Shown here piece by piece: positions 17,136 to 25,376 of a stretch of 64,000 nucleotides of DNA. The stretch lies in the NCBI GenBank assembly GCA_012719125.1, contig JAAYAY010000293.1:1-64000 (forward strand). The letters run 5' to 3'. A program made the translations under genes and the position numbers. The notes below the pieces were generated by a model that was not told where the DNA came from, did no database searches, and was given only the letters and a program-made list of their open reading frames with translations. Origin of the DNA: Planctomycetaceae bacterium. GTDB lineage: Bacteria > Planctomycetota > Planctomycetia > Pirellulales > Thermoguttaceae. Within the stretch, counting starts at the first letter, position 1, and each line of letters opens with the position of its first letter.

Positions 17136-17882
17136 TTAGCGATCCGTCGAGAGCACCTGGCGGAGCAAGGCCGACAGGTCCTCGTAGGAGGTGTCGCCGG
17201 GGGAACCGGGAGCATACTGGTAGATGGCGTTCTGCGACCGTCCCGTGAGAGACAGCAACGACGACGACACGGTACCGCGTTCATTGCCGGTGACGACGAC
17301 GCCGCGTTTCCCCGTCGCATCGGGCTTCCGCGAAAAGGTCCGGCTGGCGACCGCGAGAAAGGCCACCGAAGAATCGAGCCGCTGCAGGGTGAGCAGACGG
17401 CGAACGAACTCCTGACGCGGGTCGGAACGATCGTCGAGGTTGCCGTTGGTCAGCAGGTGCAATCCGGGCTTCAATTCGACGACGTTGATCAAGTCACCTC
17501 CGTAAACGACGGCTCCGCTTTCGCCGTCGGCACAGACATAGTTGGCTCCGTCGTAACGCCCTGTTTCCAGTTCCTTGACGGCCAAGTCAACGGCCTCGGC
17601 GGCGGTGCGGACTCCCAGCAGTTCGCGACACAGGAGGCCCCGAGAGCGGGGTTCGGGCGGCGCCGACCGCTTGGGCCGATTGGCCACGGCCGCGAACATG
17701 CCGTGCTGATTGACTCCGAACCACGTTCCCCCAGCCTTGCGATCGATACCGCACACCACCCGCGGACGCCCCGACTGAATTCGGGGTGGTTGGCTTGGGC
17801 GGTCGAAGCGTTCCTCACGATTCTGGGCGACGAGAATCGGGGCATCACGAGCAGTCTTGTACTGAATTGCCAGCAAACACAT
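17136..17882 (-). CDS. NRDE/TANGO2 family protein
   Basis: A 248-residue protein with the diagnostic N-terminus MCLLAIQYKT followed by LVAQNREERFDRPSQPP, which contains the NRDE motif. Other family segments are AGGTWFGVNQHGMFAAVANR and LLTNGNLDDR. The family is related to Ntn hydrolases, and the Cys at position 2 may be the catalytic residue after Met removal; eukaryotic TANGO2 has been linked to lipid or haem handling. Cytosolic in bacteria. It is the first gene of a probable two-gene unit with the CaMKII-domain gene. Confidence 0.92.
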   Translation of the reverse strand: MCLLAIQYKTARDAPILVAQNREERFDRPSQPPRIQSGRPRVVCGIDRKAGGTWFGVNQHGMFAAVANRPKRSAPPEPRSRGLLCRELLGVRTAAEAVDLAVKELETGRYDGANYVCADGESGAVVYGGDLINVVELKPGLHLLTNGNLDDRSDPRQEFVRRLLTLQRLDSSVAFLAVASRTFSRKPDATGKRGVVVTGNERGTVSSSLLSLTGRSQNAIYQYAPGSPGDTSYEDLSALLRQVLSTDR

Positions 17883-18361
17883 GAGAGTTCAATGTCAGCG
17901 AGTCAAAGGGTACCGGGCGGAGGGCGATTAAGGTCGGCGATCCCGCACGATCTCATTCGTTGGCTTCGGTGCCAGCAAACAGCATACCGCTCTTGGCACG
18001 TTGCTCGGGGCGACCAAAGATACCGATGCTGTCGAGACTCATCGCATCGATCCCGACCCTCCAAACGTCAGGGAAACTGTTAATTTATCCGTTCCGGCGG
18101 ACGACTTGCACCCCCTTTAAGGGGTAATTCGTTGGGACGTTCTTTTGCGTGCAAGGGAATTCTATGTCACCTGAAAGGGTGGTTCCCGTGGGGCATGCCG
18201 AGACCTGTCTCGCAGATTCGACGGGGCCTGCAGGAATGCGAACCGTGATTCCGGGTAGGAGCTTTCTTCAAGGCGGTCTATAATCATGCCTTCGTAAGAG
18301 GCGATACGACTCGATCGGGCAGACTCCTGTCCGTTTGAGGGACTCAACCGAGAGGATGCGG
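17883..18361. other. Divergent intergenic region
   Basis: These bases separate the NRDE gene from parA. No gene supported. A small hairpin, CCCC-TTTAA-GGGG, lies at 18112-18124. The promoter of parA should be in the right half. AGAGG at 18351-18355 is the parA ribosome binding site. Confidence 0.4.
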
Positions 18362-19177
18362 ATGCGTTCCATTGCGATCATGAATCAGAAGGGGGGCGTG
18401 GGAAAGACGACCACGGCAGTGAACATCAGTGCCGCCTTGGCCGACACAGGAATGCGGGTGTGCCTGATCGACCTGGATCCCCAGGCGCACGCGACGCTCC
18501 ATTTCGGCATCGAGCCCCAGATCGAGATGCCGTCGATCTACACCGTGTTGACTGGCGACGCATCGTTGGCGGATGTTCGGCGGCAGATCAACGAGAACCT
18601 GTCCATCGTTCCCTCGCACCTCGATCTCGCCGGGGCGGAAGTGGAGTTGGCGGGCGTCGTCGGACGCGAGTTCATTCTGCGCGACAAGATGAACGAGGAT
18701 CGGGAGGAATTCGACTACGTGCTGATCGATTGCCCTCCGTCGCTCGGCGTGTTGACGATCAACGCCCTGGTGGCCGTCGAAGAGGTGTTCATTCCTCTGC
18801 AGCCCCACTTTCTGGCCCTTCACGGTTTGAGCAAGTTGCTGCAAACGATCCAACTGGTATCCAAGCGGCTGAACAGCCGCCTGAGACTGAGCGGCATCGT
18901 CCTCTGCATGTACGACGCCAGCACCCGGTTGGCCGCCGAGGTCAGCCAGGACGTGGACGAGTTCTTTCGCGAGAACTTTCACGGGGAGACGCCTTGGGCG
19001 GGGGCCCAGACCTTCCACACCCGAATTCGCCGCAACGTGAGACTCGCCGAAGCGCCCAGTTTTGGGCAGTCGATTCTCCAGTACGATCCCCATTCCAATG
19101 GGGCCCACGATTATCGCCAACTGGCGCGAGAAATCCTCGGTGAACCAGTGGCGTGCGAGTCCGTGAAGACGTGTTAG
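18362..19177 (+). CDS. ParA/Soj family ATPase
   Basis: A 271-residue ParA ATPase. It has the deviant Walker A motif KGGVGKTT (about residues 10-17), switch/Walker A' [11 protein letters not shown], and Walker [14 protein letters not shown]. The C-terminal segment [21 protein letters not shown] is typical of the chromosomal Soj/ParA type. The start at 18362 has AGAGG six bases upstream. No parB lies next to it and no parS-like site was noticed, so it may be an orphan ParA that positions other cargo, or its partner may be elsewhere. It converges with the Nudix gene across a large inverted repeat. Confidence 0.93.
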   Translation: MRSIAIMNQKGGVGKTTTAVNISAALADTGMRVCLIDLDPQAHATLHFGIEPQIEMPSIYTVLTGDASLADVRRQINENLSIVPSHLDLAGAEVELAGVVGREFILRDKMNEDREEFDYVLIDCPPSLGVLTINALVAVEEVFIPLQPHFLALHGLSKLLQTIQLVSKRLNSRLRLSGIVLCMYDASTRLAAEVSQDVDEFFRENFHGETPWAGAQTFHTRIRRNVRLAEAPSFGQSILQYDPHSNGAHDYRQLAREILGEPVACESVKTC

Positions 19178-19290
19178 ACGGCCTTGTGCGGTTCCTGGAA
19201 GCGTAGTTCCGAGGTGGCCGTCGCCTGCGCCGTTCCCACCCTCCCGTCCGTCTTTCCCGCGAAGGCGGGAATCCAGGCACACTGCGTATT

Positions 19291-19370
19291 GGGTGGCGCG
19301 CTCAGAGCGTAGCGATGGGCGTGGCGACCTGACCATCCACGCCCATCGCTACGCTCTGAGCGCGCCACCC
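19291..19370. repeat. Perfect 34-bp inverted repeat (large hairpin)
   Basis: Arms at 19291-19324 and 19337-19370 are exact reverse complements of each other (34 of 34), with a 12-nt loop. The left arm starts GGGTGGCGCGCTCAGAGCGT and ends in ATGGGCGTGG. It lies between the converging parA and Nudix genes and could terminate transcription from both sides. A related single arm lies at 24206-24239, so it is a dispersed family rather than a unique terminator. Confidence 0.9.
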
Positions 19371-19384
19371 AGGAATAATGCGTG

Positions 19385-19816
19385 CTAGAGTCCGCCGTTC
19401 ACATCAATCTGGCCCATTTCCATCGCATCCAGGAAACGGTGCATGCTTTCCAAGAGGTTGGGCAGCTTGCGCATGTCCTCGGCCGAGACCCAGTGGGTCG
19501 ATGCGACTTCGGCCGGGTTGGGCTTGAGCGTCTGACCCTTGTCGATTTGGCCGAGCCACCAGGCAAGTTCCACGTTCCAGGGGGTGACGCTTCGCCAGAT
19601 TCGCCGCACGGGCGTGATCGTTACGCCCAGTTCTTCGCGGATCTCGCGGACGAGCGTTTCCGCTTCCGATTCCCGGCCTTCGACGGCGCCGCCCGGAAAG
19701 GCAATCATGCCGGGGGCGATGACCGTGTCCGACCGGCAGATCACGAGGAAAAGCCCGTCGCGCACGACGACGGCAACGACTCCGAAACGTCTCGATTCGT
19801 CATACATTTGGGACAT
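19385..19816 (-). CDS. Nudix hydrolase
   Basis: A 143-residue Nudix protein. The Nudix box spans residues about 42-64: G, then five residues, E, then seven residues, REIREELGV, matching the consensus. It begins with RRFGVVAVVVRDGLFLVICR and has the substrate-side segment WNVELAWWLGQ. It hydrolyses a nucleoside diphosphate linked to some moiety; the substrate cannot be told from the sequence. It lies 57 bp downstream of tilS on the same strand and may be co-transcribed. Confidence 0.92.
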   Translation of the reverse strand: MSQMYDESRRFGVVAVVVRDGLFLVICRSDTVIAPGMIAFPGGAVEGRESEAETLVREIREELGVTITPVRRIWRSVTPWNVELAWWLGQIDKGQTLKPNPAEVASTHWVSAEDMRKLPNLLESMHRFLDAMEMGQIDVNGGL

Positions 19817-19873
19817 GGTGCACTCGGTGGGGGCGGGCAGGTCCCGGCGGCTCGCCGGGACCCGGATTTCCAG

Positions 19874-20929
19874 TCACTGGCTTGCCTCAGGCTGCCGATC
19901 CGCCTCGGAACCCGCCTGAGGCCGAAGGTGGAGTCCCTCGGTGAGGCATTCGGCTTGAATCGGACCGGGAAAGGTTCGCTTGAGAAGGGCGGTTGCGCCC
20001 GACCGCGGATCGTTTCGCACCATTTGCAGCAGCCGGTTCCACTCGTCGAACCCCATCGATTGCATGGGCCAGCCTTTCGCTTGCCAGGCGTGCATGAGGA
20101 GTTCTCGTACAAGGTAATCCGGTTGGTCCGCCACCCGGCTGCGAACGACAAGCAGGCCATCGTCCGACGCGGCGACAACTCCGTCGGCGACCAGCCGGCG
20201 CACCAATCCGTCGACAACCTCCTGGGCTTCAGCGGCCAGCCGACCGAGCCTTAATAAGGCTTCCGCGACGGCCGGATTGTAGTGTTCGGCAAGGTGGGGG
20301 AGCAAATCGCGGCGAATCCGGTTTCGAGTGAACCGGCGGTCTGAATTGGAGCGGTCGTCACGGTACGGTTGGCCGAGGAATGCGAGGTATTCCAGGACTT
20401 CGCTTCGGCGGACATTGAGGAGCGGACGAATCACCGTCACGGCCGGGCTCAGTTGCCGGCAGCGGGGGATCCCTGCCAGCCCGGCGATGCCGGTTCCTCG
20501 CACGATACGGTGCAGGATCGTCTCGATCTGGTCGTCGGCCGTGTGGGCGCAGACGACATAACGGGCGCCAATTCTCTCGGCCGCGTCGGTCAGAAATCGA
20601 TAGCGCAGGTTGCGAGCGGCTTCTTCGATGCCTTCCGAGCAGGCATCGAGTTCCGCCGGTTCAAGCCGTCCGGATTCGAATCGGAGCCCCAGTTGATCGG
20701 CTAGACGTCCAACGAACCGCTCGTCGGCGTCAGATTCACCCCCTCGCAACTGGTGATTGAAGTGCGCCACCACCAACCGTCCTTCCCCACCGCGTTTCAA
20801 TGCCGACAGGCCGCGTAGCAGAGCCACGCTGTCGGCTCCACCGGAGACTGCAACGAGAACCGACACATCGGCCCACGCGGGTGGGGGCCAGGAATTGGCA
20901 AGCAATGCCTCTAGATGGGGGGTGTCCAT
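19874..20929 (-). CDS. tilS: tRNA(Ile)-lysidine synthase
   Basis: A 351-residue PP-loop ATPase. The N-terminus has VLVAVSGGADSVALLRGL with the PP-loop SGGADS near residue 30, followed by HFNHQLRGGESDADE, AARNLRYRF, CAHTADDQIETILHRIVRGTG and RPLLNVRRSEVLEYL, a complete TilS signature. It modifies C34 of the CAU-anticodon tRNA-Ile with lysine so that the tRNA reads AUA. The start is ATG at 20929; a TTG 12 bases further upstream is possible. The C-terminal region (after residue 225) is divergent and shorter than in E. coli. Cytosolic and essential in most bacteria. Confidence 0.93.
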   Translation of the reverse strand: MDTPHLEALLANSWPPPAWADVSVLVAVSGGADSVALLRGLSALKRGGEGRLVVAHFNHQLRGGESDADERFVGRLADQLGLRFESGRLEPAELDACSEGIEEAARNLRYRFLTDAAERIGARYVVCAHTADDQIETILHRIVRGTGIAGLAGIPRCRQLSPAVTVIRPLLNVRRSEVLEYLAFLGQPYRDDRSNSDRRFTRNRIRRDLLPHLAEHYNPAVAEALLRLGRLAAEAQEVVDGLVRRLVADGVVAASDDGLLVVRSRVADQPDYLVRELLMHAWQAKGWPMQSMGFDEWNRLLQMVRNDPRSGATALLKRTFPGPIQAECLTEGLHLRPQAGSEADRQPEASQ

Positions 20930-21769
20930 GGGTGCGTACAAGCCGATTTTCTGCGGTTCGAGGGTGAGGAACCCGAGGCCAAATCATTATCCCCCTCTGT
21001 AGCCGGGGTCGCCAGAAGCCCTATTCTCCCCATTCGACCATACCAATTGTCCTAACTCAAAAAATGCACGGTGTTTATCTACCCGACAATGGTGAGCAAA
21101 TGGTTGCATGTGTCATGAACTCTGATAGGATTACTATGGAAGTATTATGACGGACCGCAAGCGGTCGATCCACCGGCCCAGTTCGGTCCGTCTTCATACC
21201 GAATTACCAAAAAGCGCTTTCGGAGGTCCGTTGGTGGACTGACGAGGGACAGTTGAATTGCAGATTCAGGTGTCGATTTGTTGTTGGCAGCCATCGGCTT
21301 GGCTCAAACACAATCCGGGACCGAACAAGGAAATCCAACCTTGATCGAATTGCTGCTGATTTGCGTTCGTTTCGTACTGCGGCGGCTGGGCGTGGAGCAT
21401 CTCTGCCTCTCACGCGAGCTCGTCCCGGCACGGACGGAGATTGTCGGCAACGGGTTCCGGTCGTCGCGAGTGGTTTCGTTGCGTGACGAGTTGTGGTTGA
21501 GTTCGAGCCATGTATTAGGAAGGTTCGGTGCTCCACCCGGTCAGTGCCGAGACGATTGTCCATTCCCGGCAGTCGACTTGGGACGAGGGGATCAGAGACG
21601 TAACGATTCGGCCGACCCCCCGCCAATGCTCCGACAGAACGAACGCCTCTGATCCGAGCGGCTCCCGGCACACTTGCCGGGCAACGCCCGGCCTGCATTC
21701 CGTCCCGCGGTCGTCAAGCGGCCTCCCTCTGCGCTTTGAGCCGATCAAAGACGAACGAGGTCGACTTCT
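20930..21769. other. Long divergent intergenic region (840 bp)
   Basis: This is the longest stretch without a convincing gene. Frames of up to about 165 codons exist on both strands, but their composition is Arg/Ser/Pro-rich and they lack ribosome binding sites. The left third is AT-richer than the rest (21040-21150). A small hairpin, GACCGC-AA-GCGGTC, lies at about 21155-21170. The right end holds GAGG, nine bases before the rny start. It could hold promoters for tilS and rny; nothing more can be supported. Confidence 0.4.
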
Positions 21770-23329
21770 GTGGGATACTGGCAAGTTGTCATAACCGTTG
21801 CACTCTGCGCGGTCTTCTCGGGGCTGACGTTCGGGCTGACCAAGCTGCTCGACTATCTGCGCCGGCGCGACGCCGAGACCGAGGCGTCGCGAATCATCGC
21901 GCAGGCGAACCGGGAGATGGAGAACCGTCGCCGCGAGTTTGAGCTCGAACTCAAGGAACTCGGGATTCAGCGCAAGGCGGAGGGCGAGAAGGAACTGAGC
22001 AAGCTGCGGGAAGAGCTGCACGATCGCGAGAGGATTCTCGACAAGCGGCAGGACGTTCTGGAACAGCAGGCCGAGCAGATCCGGAAGCAGGAGAAGATCG
22101 TCGAGGGCACCCAGCGGAAGTTGACCGAGCGGATTCAGGACACGGAGAAGCGGAACAAGGAACTCGCCAAGCTCCTCGACGTGCAACGGCAAACCCTTCA
22201 CGAACTCAGCGGGCTGAGCAAGGACGAGGCCACCGCTCGGCTGCTGGAGATGCTCGACGAACAGCTCCGCAACGAGTCGGGCGCGCTGATCATGAAGCAC
22301 GAGAAGCGGCTTGCGGAAACGTGCGAAGAGAAATCCCGCGAGGTCATGCTGACGACGCTGCAGCGCTATGCGGCCGCGCACACGGCGGAGACCACGACCA
22401 GCACGGTCGATATTCCCAGCGACGAAATGAAAGGCCGGATCATCGGCCGCGAGGGACGCAACATTCGGGCCTTCGAGAAGGCGACGGGAGTTGACGTCAT
22501 TATCGACGATACCCCGGGAGTCGTGATCGTCAGCGCCTTCGACATGATCCGGCGCGAGGTGGCGCGGATTTCGCTCAACCGGCTGATCGCCGACGGAAGG
22601 ATCCATCCCTCGCGGATTGAGGAGATCGTCGCCGACACCCAGCGCGAGCTCGAGAAGCATTTGCAGAAGCTGGGCCAGGAAGCCGCCCAGGAGGTGGAGG
22701 TCCACAACCTCCACGAGCGGATCATCCACCTGTTAGGCCGCCTCCATTTCCGAACGAGCTACAGCCAGAACGTGCTCCGCCACTCGATCGAGGTGGCTTT
22801 CCTGGCGGGTATGCTGGCCGACGAGATCGGATTGGACGGAAAGCTGGCGCGCCGCTGCGGTCTGCTTCACGACATCGGCAAGGCCGCCGATCACGAAGCG
22901 GAAGGCGGGCATCCCAAGATCGGCGCCGATCTGCTCAAGCGGTACGGCGAGAAGGGCGCGGTGCTCCACGCCGCAGCCGGCCACCACGACGACATCCACG
23001 TCGACAATCCCTACACGGTGCTGGTCGCTGCCGCCGATGCGTGCAGTGCCTCGCGCCCGGGAGCTCGGCGGGAAACGCTCGAACGTTACGTCAAACGCAT
23101 GGAAGAACTCGAAACCATCGCCACCGAGTTCTCCGGAGTCGACCAGGCCTTCGCCATCCAGGCGGGCCGGGAAATGCGGGTCATCGTCAGCTCGCGAGAG
23201 ACGACGGATGAATCGGCCGCCAAGATCTGCCGCGACATTGCCAAGGCCTTCGAAGAGCGGCTGACCTATCCCGGCGAGATCAAGGTCACCGTCTTGCGAG
23301 AGACTCGTCACACCGAAATCGCCCACTAA
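21770..23329 (+). CDS. rny: Ribonuclease Y
   Basis: A 519-residue endoribonuclease Y. It has one N-terminal membrane anchor ([19 protein letters not shown]), a long coiled coil (about residues 30-200), a KH domain (about 220-285, [20 protein letters not shown]) and an HD domain with [16 protein letters not shown] (about residue 367). The family initiates mRNA decay at the membrane. The start is GTG at 21770, nine bases after GAGG; it gives exactly the membrane anchor expected. The next gene, 27 bp downstream, encodes a YmdB-type phosphodiesterase, the usual partner. Length and domain order are those of the family. Confidence 0.97.
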   Translation: MGYWQVVITVALCAVFSGLTFGLTKLLDYLRRRDAETEASRIIAQANREMENRRREFELELKELGIQRKAEGEKELSKLREELHDRERILDKRQDVLEQQAEQIRKQEKIVEGTQRKLTERIQDTEKRNKELAKLLDVQRQTLHELSGLSKDEATARLLEMLDEQLRNESGALIMKHEKRLAETCEEKSREVMLTTLQRYAAAHTAETTTSTVDIPSDEMKGRIIGREGRNIRAFEKATGVDVIIDDTPGVVIVSAFDMIRREVARISLNRLIADGRIHPSRIEEIVADTQRELEKHLQKLGQEAAQEVEVHNLHERIIHLLGRLHFRTSYSQNVLRHSIEVAFLAGMLADEIGLDGKLARRCGLLHDIGKAADHEAEGGHPKIGADLLKRYGEKGAVLHAAAGHHDDIHVDNPYTVLVAAADACSASRPGARRETLERYVKRMEELETIATEFSGVDQAFAIQAGREMRVIVSSRETTDESAAKICRDIAKAFEERLTYPGEIKVTVLRETRHTEIAH

Positions 23330-23356
23330 ACGGCTTAGCTGCGAAAGCTCGACCCT

Positions 23357-24172
23357 GTGCGAATACTGCTGATCGGAGACACCGTTGGGAAGCCGGGACG
23401 ACAAATCATCGTCCAGTCGGTGGCGGGCCTGCGGATCCGGGAGAAACTCGATTTCGTCGTGGCCAACGCAGAGAACATCGCGGGTGGATCGGGCATCACG
23501 CCGGCCATCTACCACGAACTGCTGAGTGCGGGCGTCGACTGCATCACCATGGGCGATCACATCTACCGGCGCCGCGAGATCTTCTCGATCCTCCAGACGG
23601 AAGCCCGAATCGTCAAGCCGGCAAACTATCCCGCTGAGGCTCCCGGCGCCGAACTGGCCGTGCATCGTGCCACGGACGGGACTCGCGTGGGCGTGTTCAG
23701 CCTGCTGGGGCGGGTGTTCATGCAGCCCGTCGACAACCCTTTCAACGCCGCCAGCCGGATCCTCCGGCAGTTTCCTCGCGACCTCCGCGTGATCCTCCTC
23801 GACTTCCATGCCGAAGCCACCAGCGACATGCAGTTGATGGGACGCCATCTGGACGGGCGGGTCTCGGCGGTGCTCGGAACCCACACCCACGTTCCGACCG
23901 CCGACGAGCAGATCCTGCCCGGAGGGACCGCCTTTCAATGCGACGTGGGTATGACGGGGCCCTGCGAGAGCATCCTGGGACGACGGATCGACCGCGTCCT
24001 GGAAACCACGCTCACCTCGCGCCCGACCCATTTCGAGGTGGCGACCGGCGATGTCCGGCTTCAGGGAACGATCGTCGACGTCGACCCCACCACCGGAAAA
24101 GCCACGGCCATCAGGCGGCTCGTCGTTACGCACGACGAGGCCGGCCAACTGGCCAGTCTGGCTCGCCGCTGA
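23357..24172 (+). CDS. ymdB: YmdB-type metallophosphoesterase (TIGR00282)
   Basis: A 271-residue calcineurin-like phosphodiesterase of the TIGR00282/YmdB family. The N-terminus MRILLIGDTVGKPGRQ and the motifs NAENIAGGSGIT, TMGDHIYRRREIF, LLDFHAEATSD and LGTHTHVPTADEQIL carry the metal-binding Asp, Glu, Asn and His residues. The Bacillus enzyme hydrolyses 2',3'-cyclic nucleotides and affects biofilm formation. The start is GTG at 23357. It follows rny closely on the same strand, as in many other bacteria, supporting a joint role in RNA turnover. A repeat fragment follows at 24206-24239. Confidence 0.95.
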   Translation: MRILLIGDTVGKPGRQIIVQSVAGLRIREKLDFVVANAENIAGGSGITPAIYHELLSAGVDCITMGDHIYRRREIFSILQTEARIVKPANYPAEAPGAELAVHRATDGTRVGVFSLLGRVFMQPVDNPFNAASRILRQFPRDLRVILLDFHAEATSDMQLMGRHLDGRVSAVLGTHTHVPTADEQILPGGTAFQCDVGMTGPCESILGRRIDRVLETTLTSRPTHFEVATGDVRLQGTIVDVDPTTGKATAIRRLVVTHDEAGQLASLARR

Positions 24173-24205
24173 GGAGCACTCGGTTCATGGCAGAAGTGCA
24201 GGGCA

Positions 24206-24239
24206 CCACGCCCATCGCTAGGCTCTGAGCGTGCCACCC
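24206..24239. repeat. Single-arm copy of the 34-bp palindromic repeat
   Basis: These 34 bases match the right arm of the inverted repeat at 19337-19370 with two differences (CTAGGCTC for CTACGCTC and GCGTGCC for GCGCGCC). No second arm is close by. It lies in the short gap between ymdB and the convergent 66-residue gene. It shows that the 19.3-kb hairpin belongs to a dispersed family. Confidence 0.85.
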
Positions 24240-24275
24240 ATGAAGAATCCGGGTTGGGACGCCCCTCTTCGCTAT

Positions 24276-24476
24276 TCACTCGGCTTTCAAAGCCTCCTTG
24301 ATGATTGCCATTAGATCCATGCGGCCTGCAGCAATCGAATCCATCACGGAGTCGACCTCCATCTCCTTGTCGTACTGACGAACGCGGTCCAGGATTCGGG
24401 CGATTTCGGCTTCGGAATGGCCCTTGCTGCGCAGCAACTCGGTCAACTGGGGATAATCACCGGCACTTTCCGACAT
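24276..24476 (-). CDS. Small acidic helical protein, 66 residues
   Basis: A 66-residue protein that looks entirely alpha-helical: a first part with LTELLRSKGHSEAEIARIL followed by RVRQYDKEMEVDSVMDSI and AIIKEALKAE. The first half resembles a UBA-like or helical bundle motif with a charged surface. No membrane segment or signal. The start at 24476 has GGAG 11-14 bases upstream. It converges with ymdB and diverges from yajC. Function unknown; codon pattern and good start suggest a real gene. Confidence 0.7.
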   Translation of the reverse strand: MSESAGDYPQLTELLRSKGHSEAEIARILDRVRQYDKEMEVDSVMDSIAAGRMDLMAIIKEALKAE

Positions 24477-24945
24477 GACTTCGATTCTCCGAAACTGGCA
24501 GATTCGTTGGTTCAGTGGCCTTGCTTGATTCTATAGCATCCCCACGATGGAGGGAACCGTCCTCACCCCTGACAGCCCGACGCGTTCCACAAGCTCCTCG
24601 AGCGAGATTTCTGGCCAGCGGCGTCCATTTCGGTGGCAGGCTGCCAACGCCCAAGCGTTGGCGTGCTTTGGTCTCCTGGAGGGGGCAGTGTTCTCGCCGG
24701 AACAGCCCACCCGCCTTCCCTGAATCCCCTTGTCCGTTGGGGCGCAAGAGTTTATGATACTGGGCTTACCATAGATTCCGCGAGTTCCCATTACGCCCGG
24801 CGGCGTCGCTGGCAAGGGCGCGATCAGGAACGGCACCGGAGAGTATTGGGATTCGTGCGCACGGTGCGCGTGTTTTTGTGAAGGTTAGGTTGCGGGCTGG
24901 CCCCGCTTTGCGAACGATCTCCGCATTGCCGAGAGGGGGATCCAC
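24477..24945. other. Divergent intergenic region upstream of yajC
   Basis: No gene supported over 469 bases. A perfect hairpin, GCCAACGC-CCAA-GCGTTGGC, lies at 24643-24662. GAGAGGGGGA about 10 bases before 24946 is the yajC ribosome binding site. Promoters of yajC-secDF and of the 66-residue gene must be here; none was clear enough to call. Confidence 0.4.
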
Positions 24946-25293
24946 GTGCTATTTGGCCTGATGGGAATCGAGATTCTTCTCGCCGAAGGCGACACCGGCG
25001 GCCTCAGTTCGATGCTGCTGATGATGTTGCCGATCTTCGTGCTGTTCTACCTGCTCTTCATCCGGCCCCAACGCAAGGAGCACTCCGAGCGTCAGAACAT
25101 GCTGGAAAACATGAAGAAGAACGATCGAGTCGTTACGGTCGGCGGGATTCTGGGGGTGGTGATGAATGTGGATCGCGACAAGAAGGAAGTCACCATCAAG
25201 GTCGACGAAGGTTCGGGGGCCAAGCTGCGGATGACTCTCAATTCCGTTGCGCGCGTTCTCGCTGAAGAATCCGCAAAACCGTCCTCCTCTTAA
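24946..25293 (+). CDS. yajC: Preprotein translocase accessory subunit YajC
   Basis: A 115-residue YajC. One membrane segment (MLLMMLPIFVLFYLLFIRPQ) is followed by the family signature RPQRKEHSERQNMLENMKKN and by DRVVTVGGILGVVMNV. The acidic/basic C-terminal domain is cytosolic. The start is GTG at 24946 with a purine-rich ribosome binding site; an ATG at 24961 is an alternative. YajC joins SecDF in the holotranslocon. secDF follows 83 bp downstream, as usual. Confidence 0.96.
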   Translation: MLFGLMGIEILLAEGDTGGLSSMLLMMLPIFVLFYLLFIRPQRKEHSERQNMLENMKKNDRVVTVGGILGVVMNVDRDKKEVTIKVDEGSGAKLRMTLNSVARVLAEESAKPSSS

Positions 25294-25376
25294 AACGCTC
25301 AAACGAGGTTCTCACGAACTGGTAGGTCTTTATCCGGCTGCCTGAAGTCAAACGAGTCTTGTAGGAACAATAATCC

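Noticed and set aside
21204-21698. Frames on both strands within the 840-bp tilS-rny gap
   Set aside because: Composition and starts do not support a gene; called as empty intergenic DNA.
21515-24148. Long minus-strand frames opposite rny and ymdB
   Set aside because: Both lie antisense to complete, well-conserved genes.
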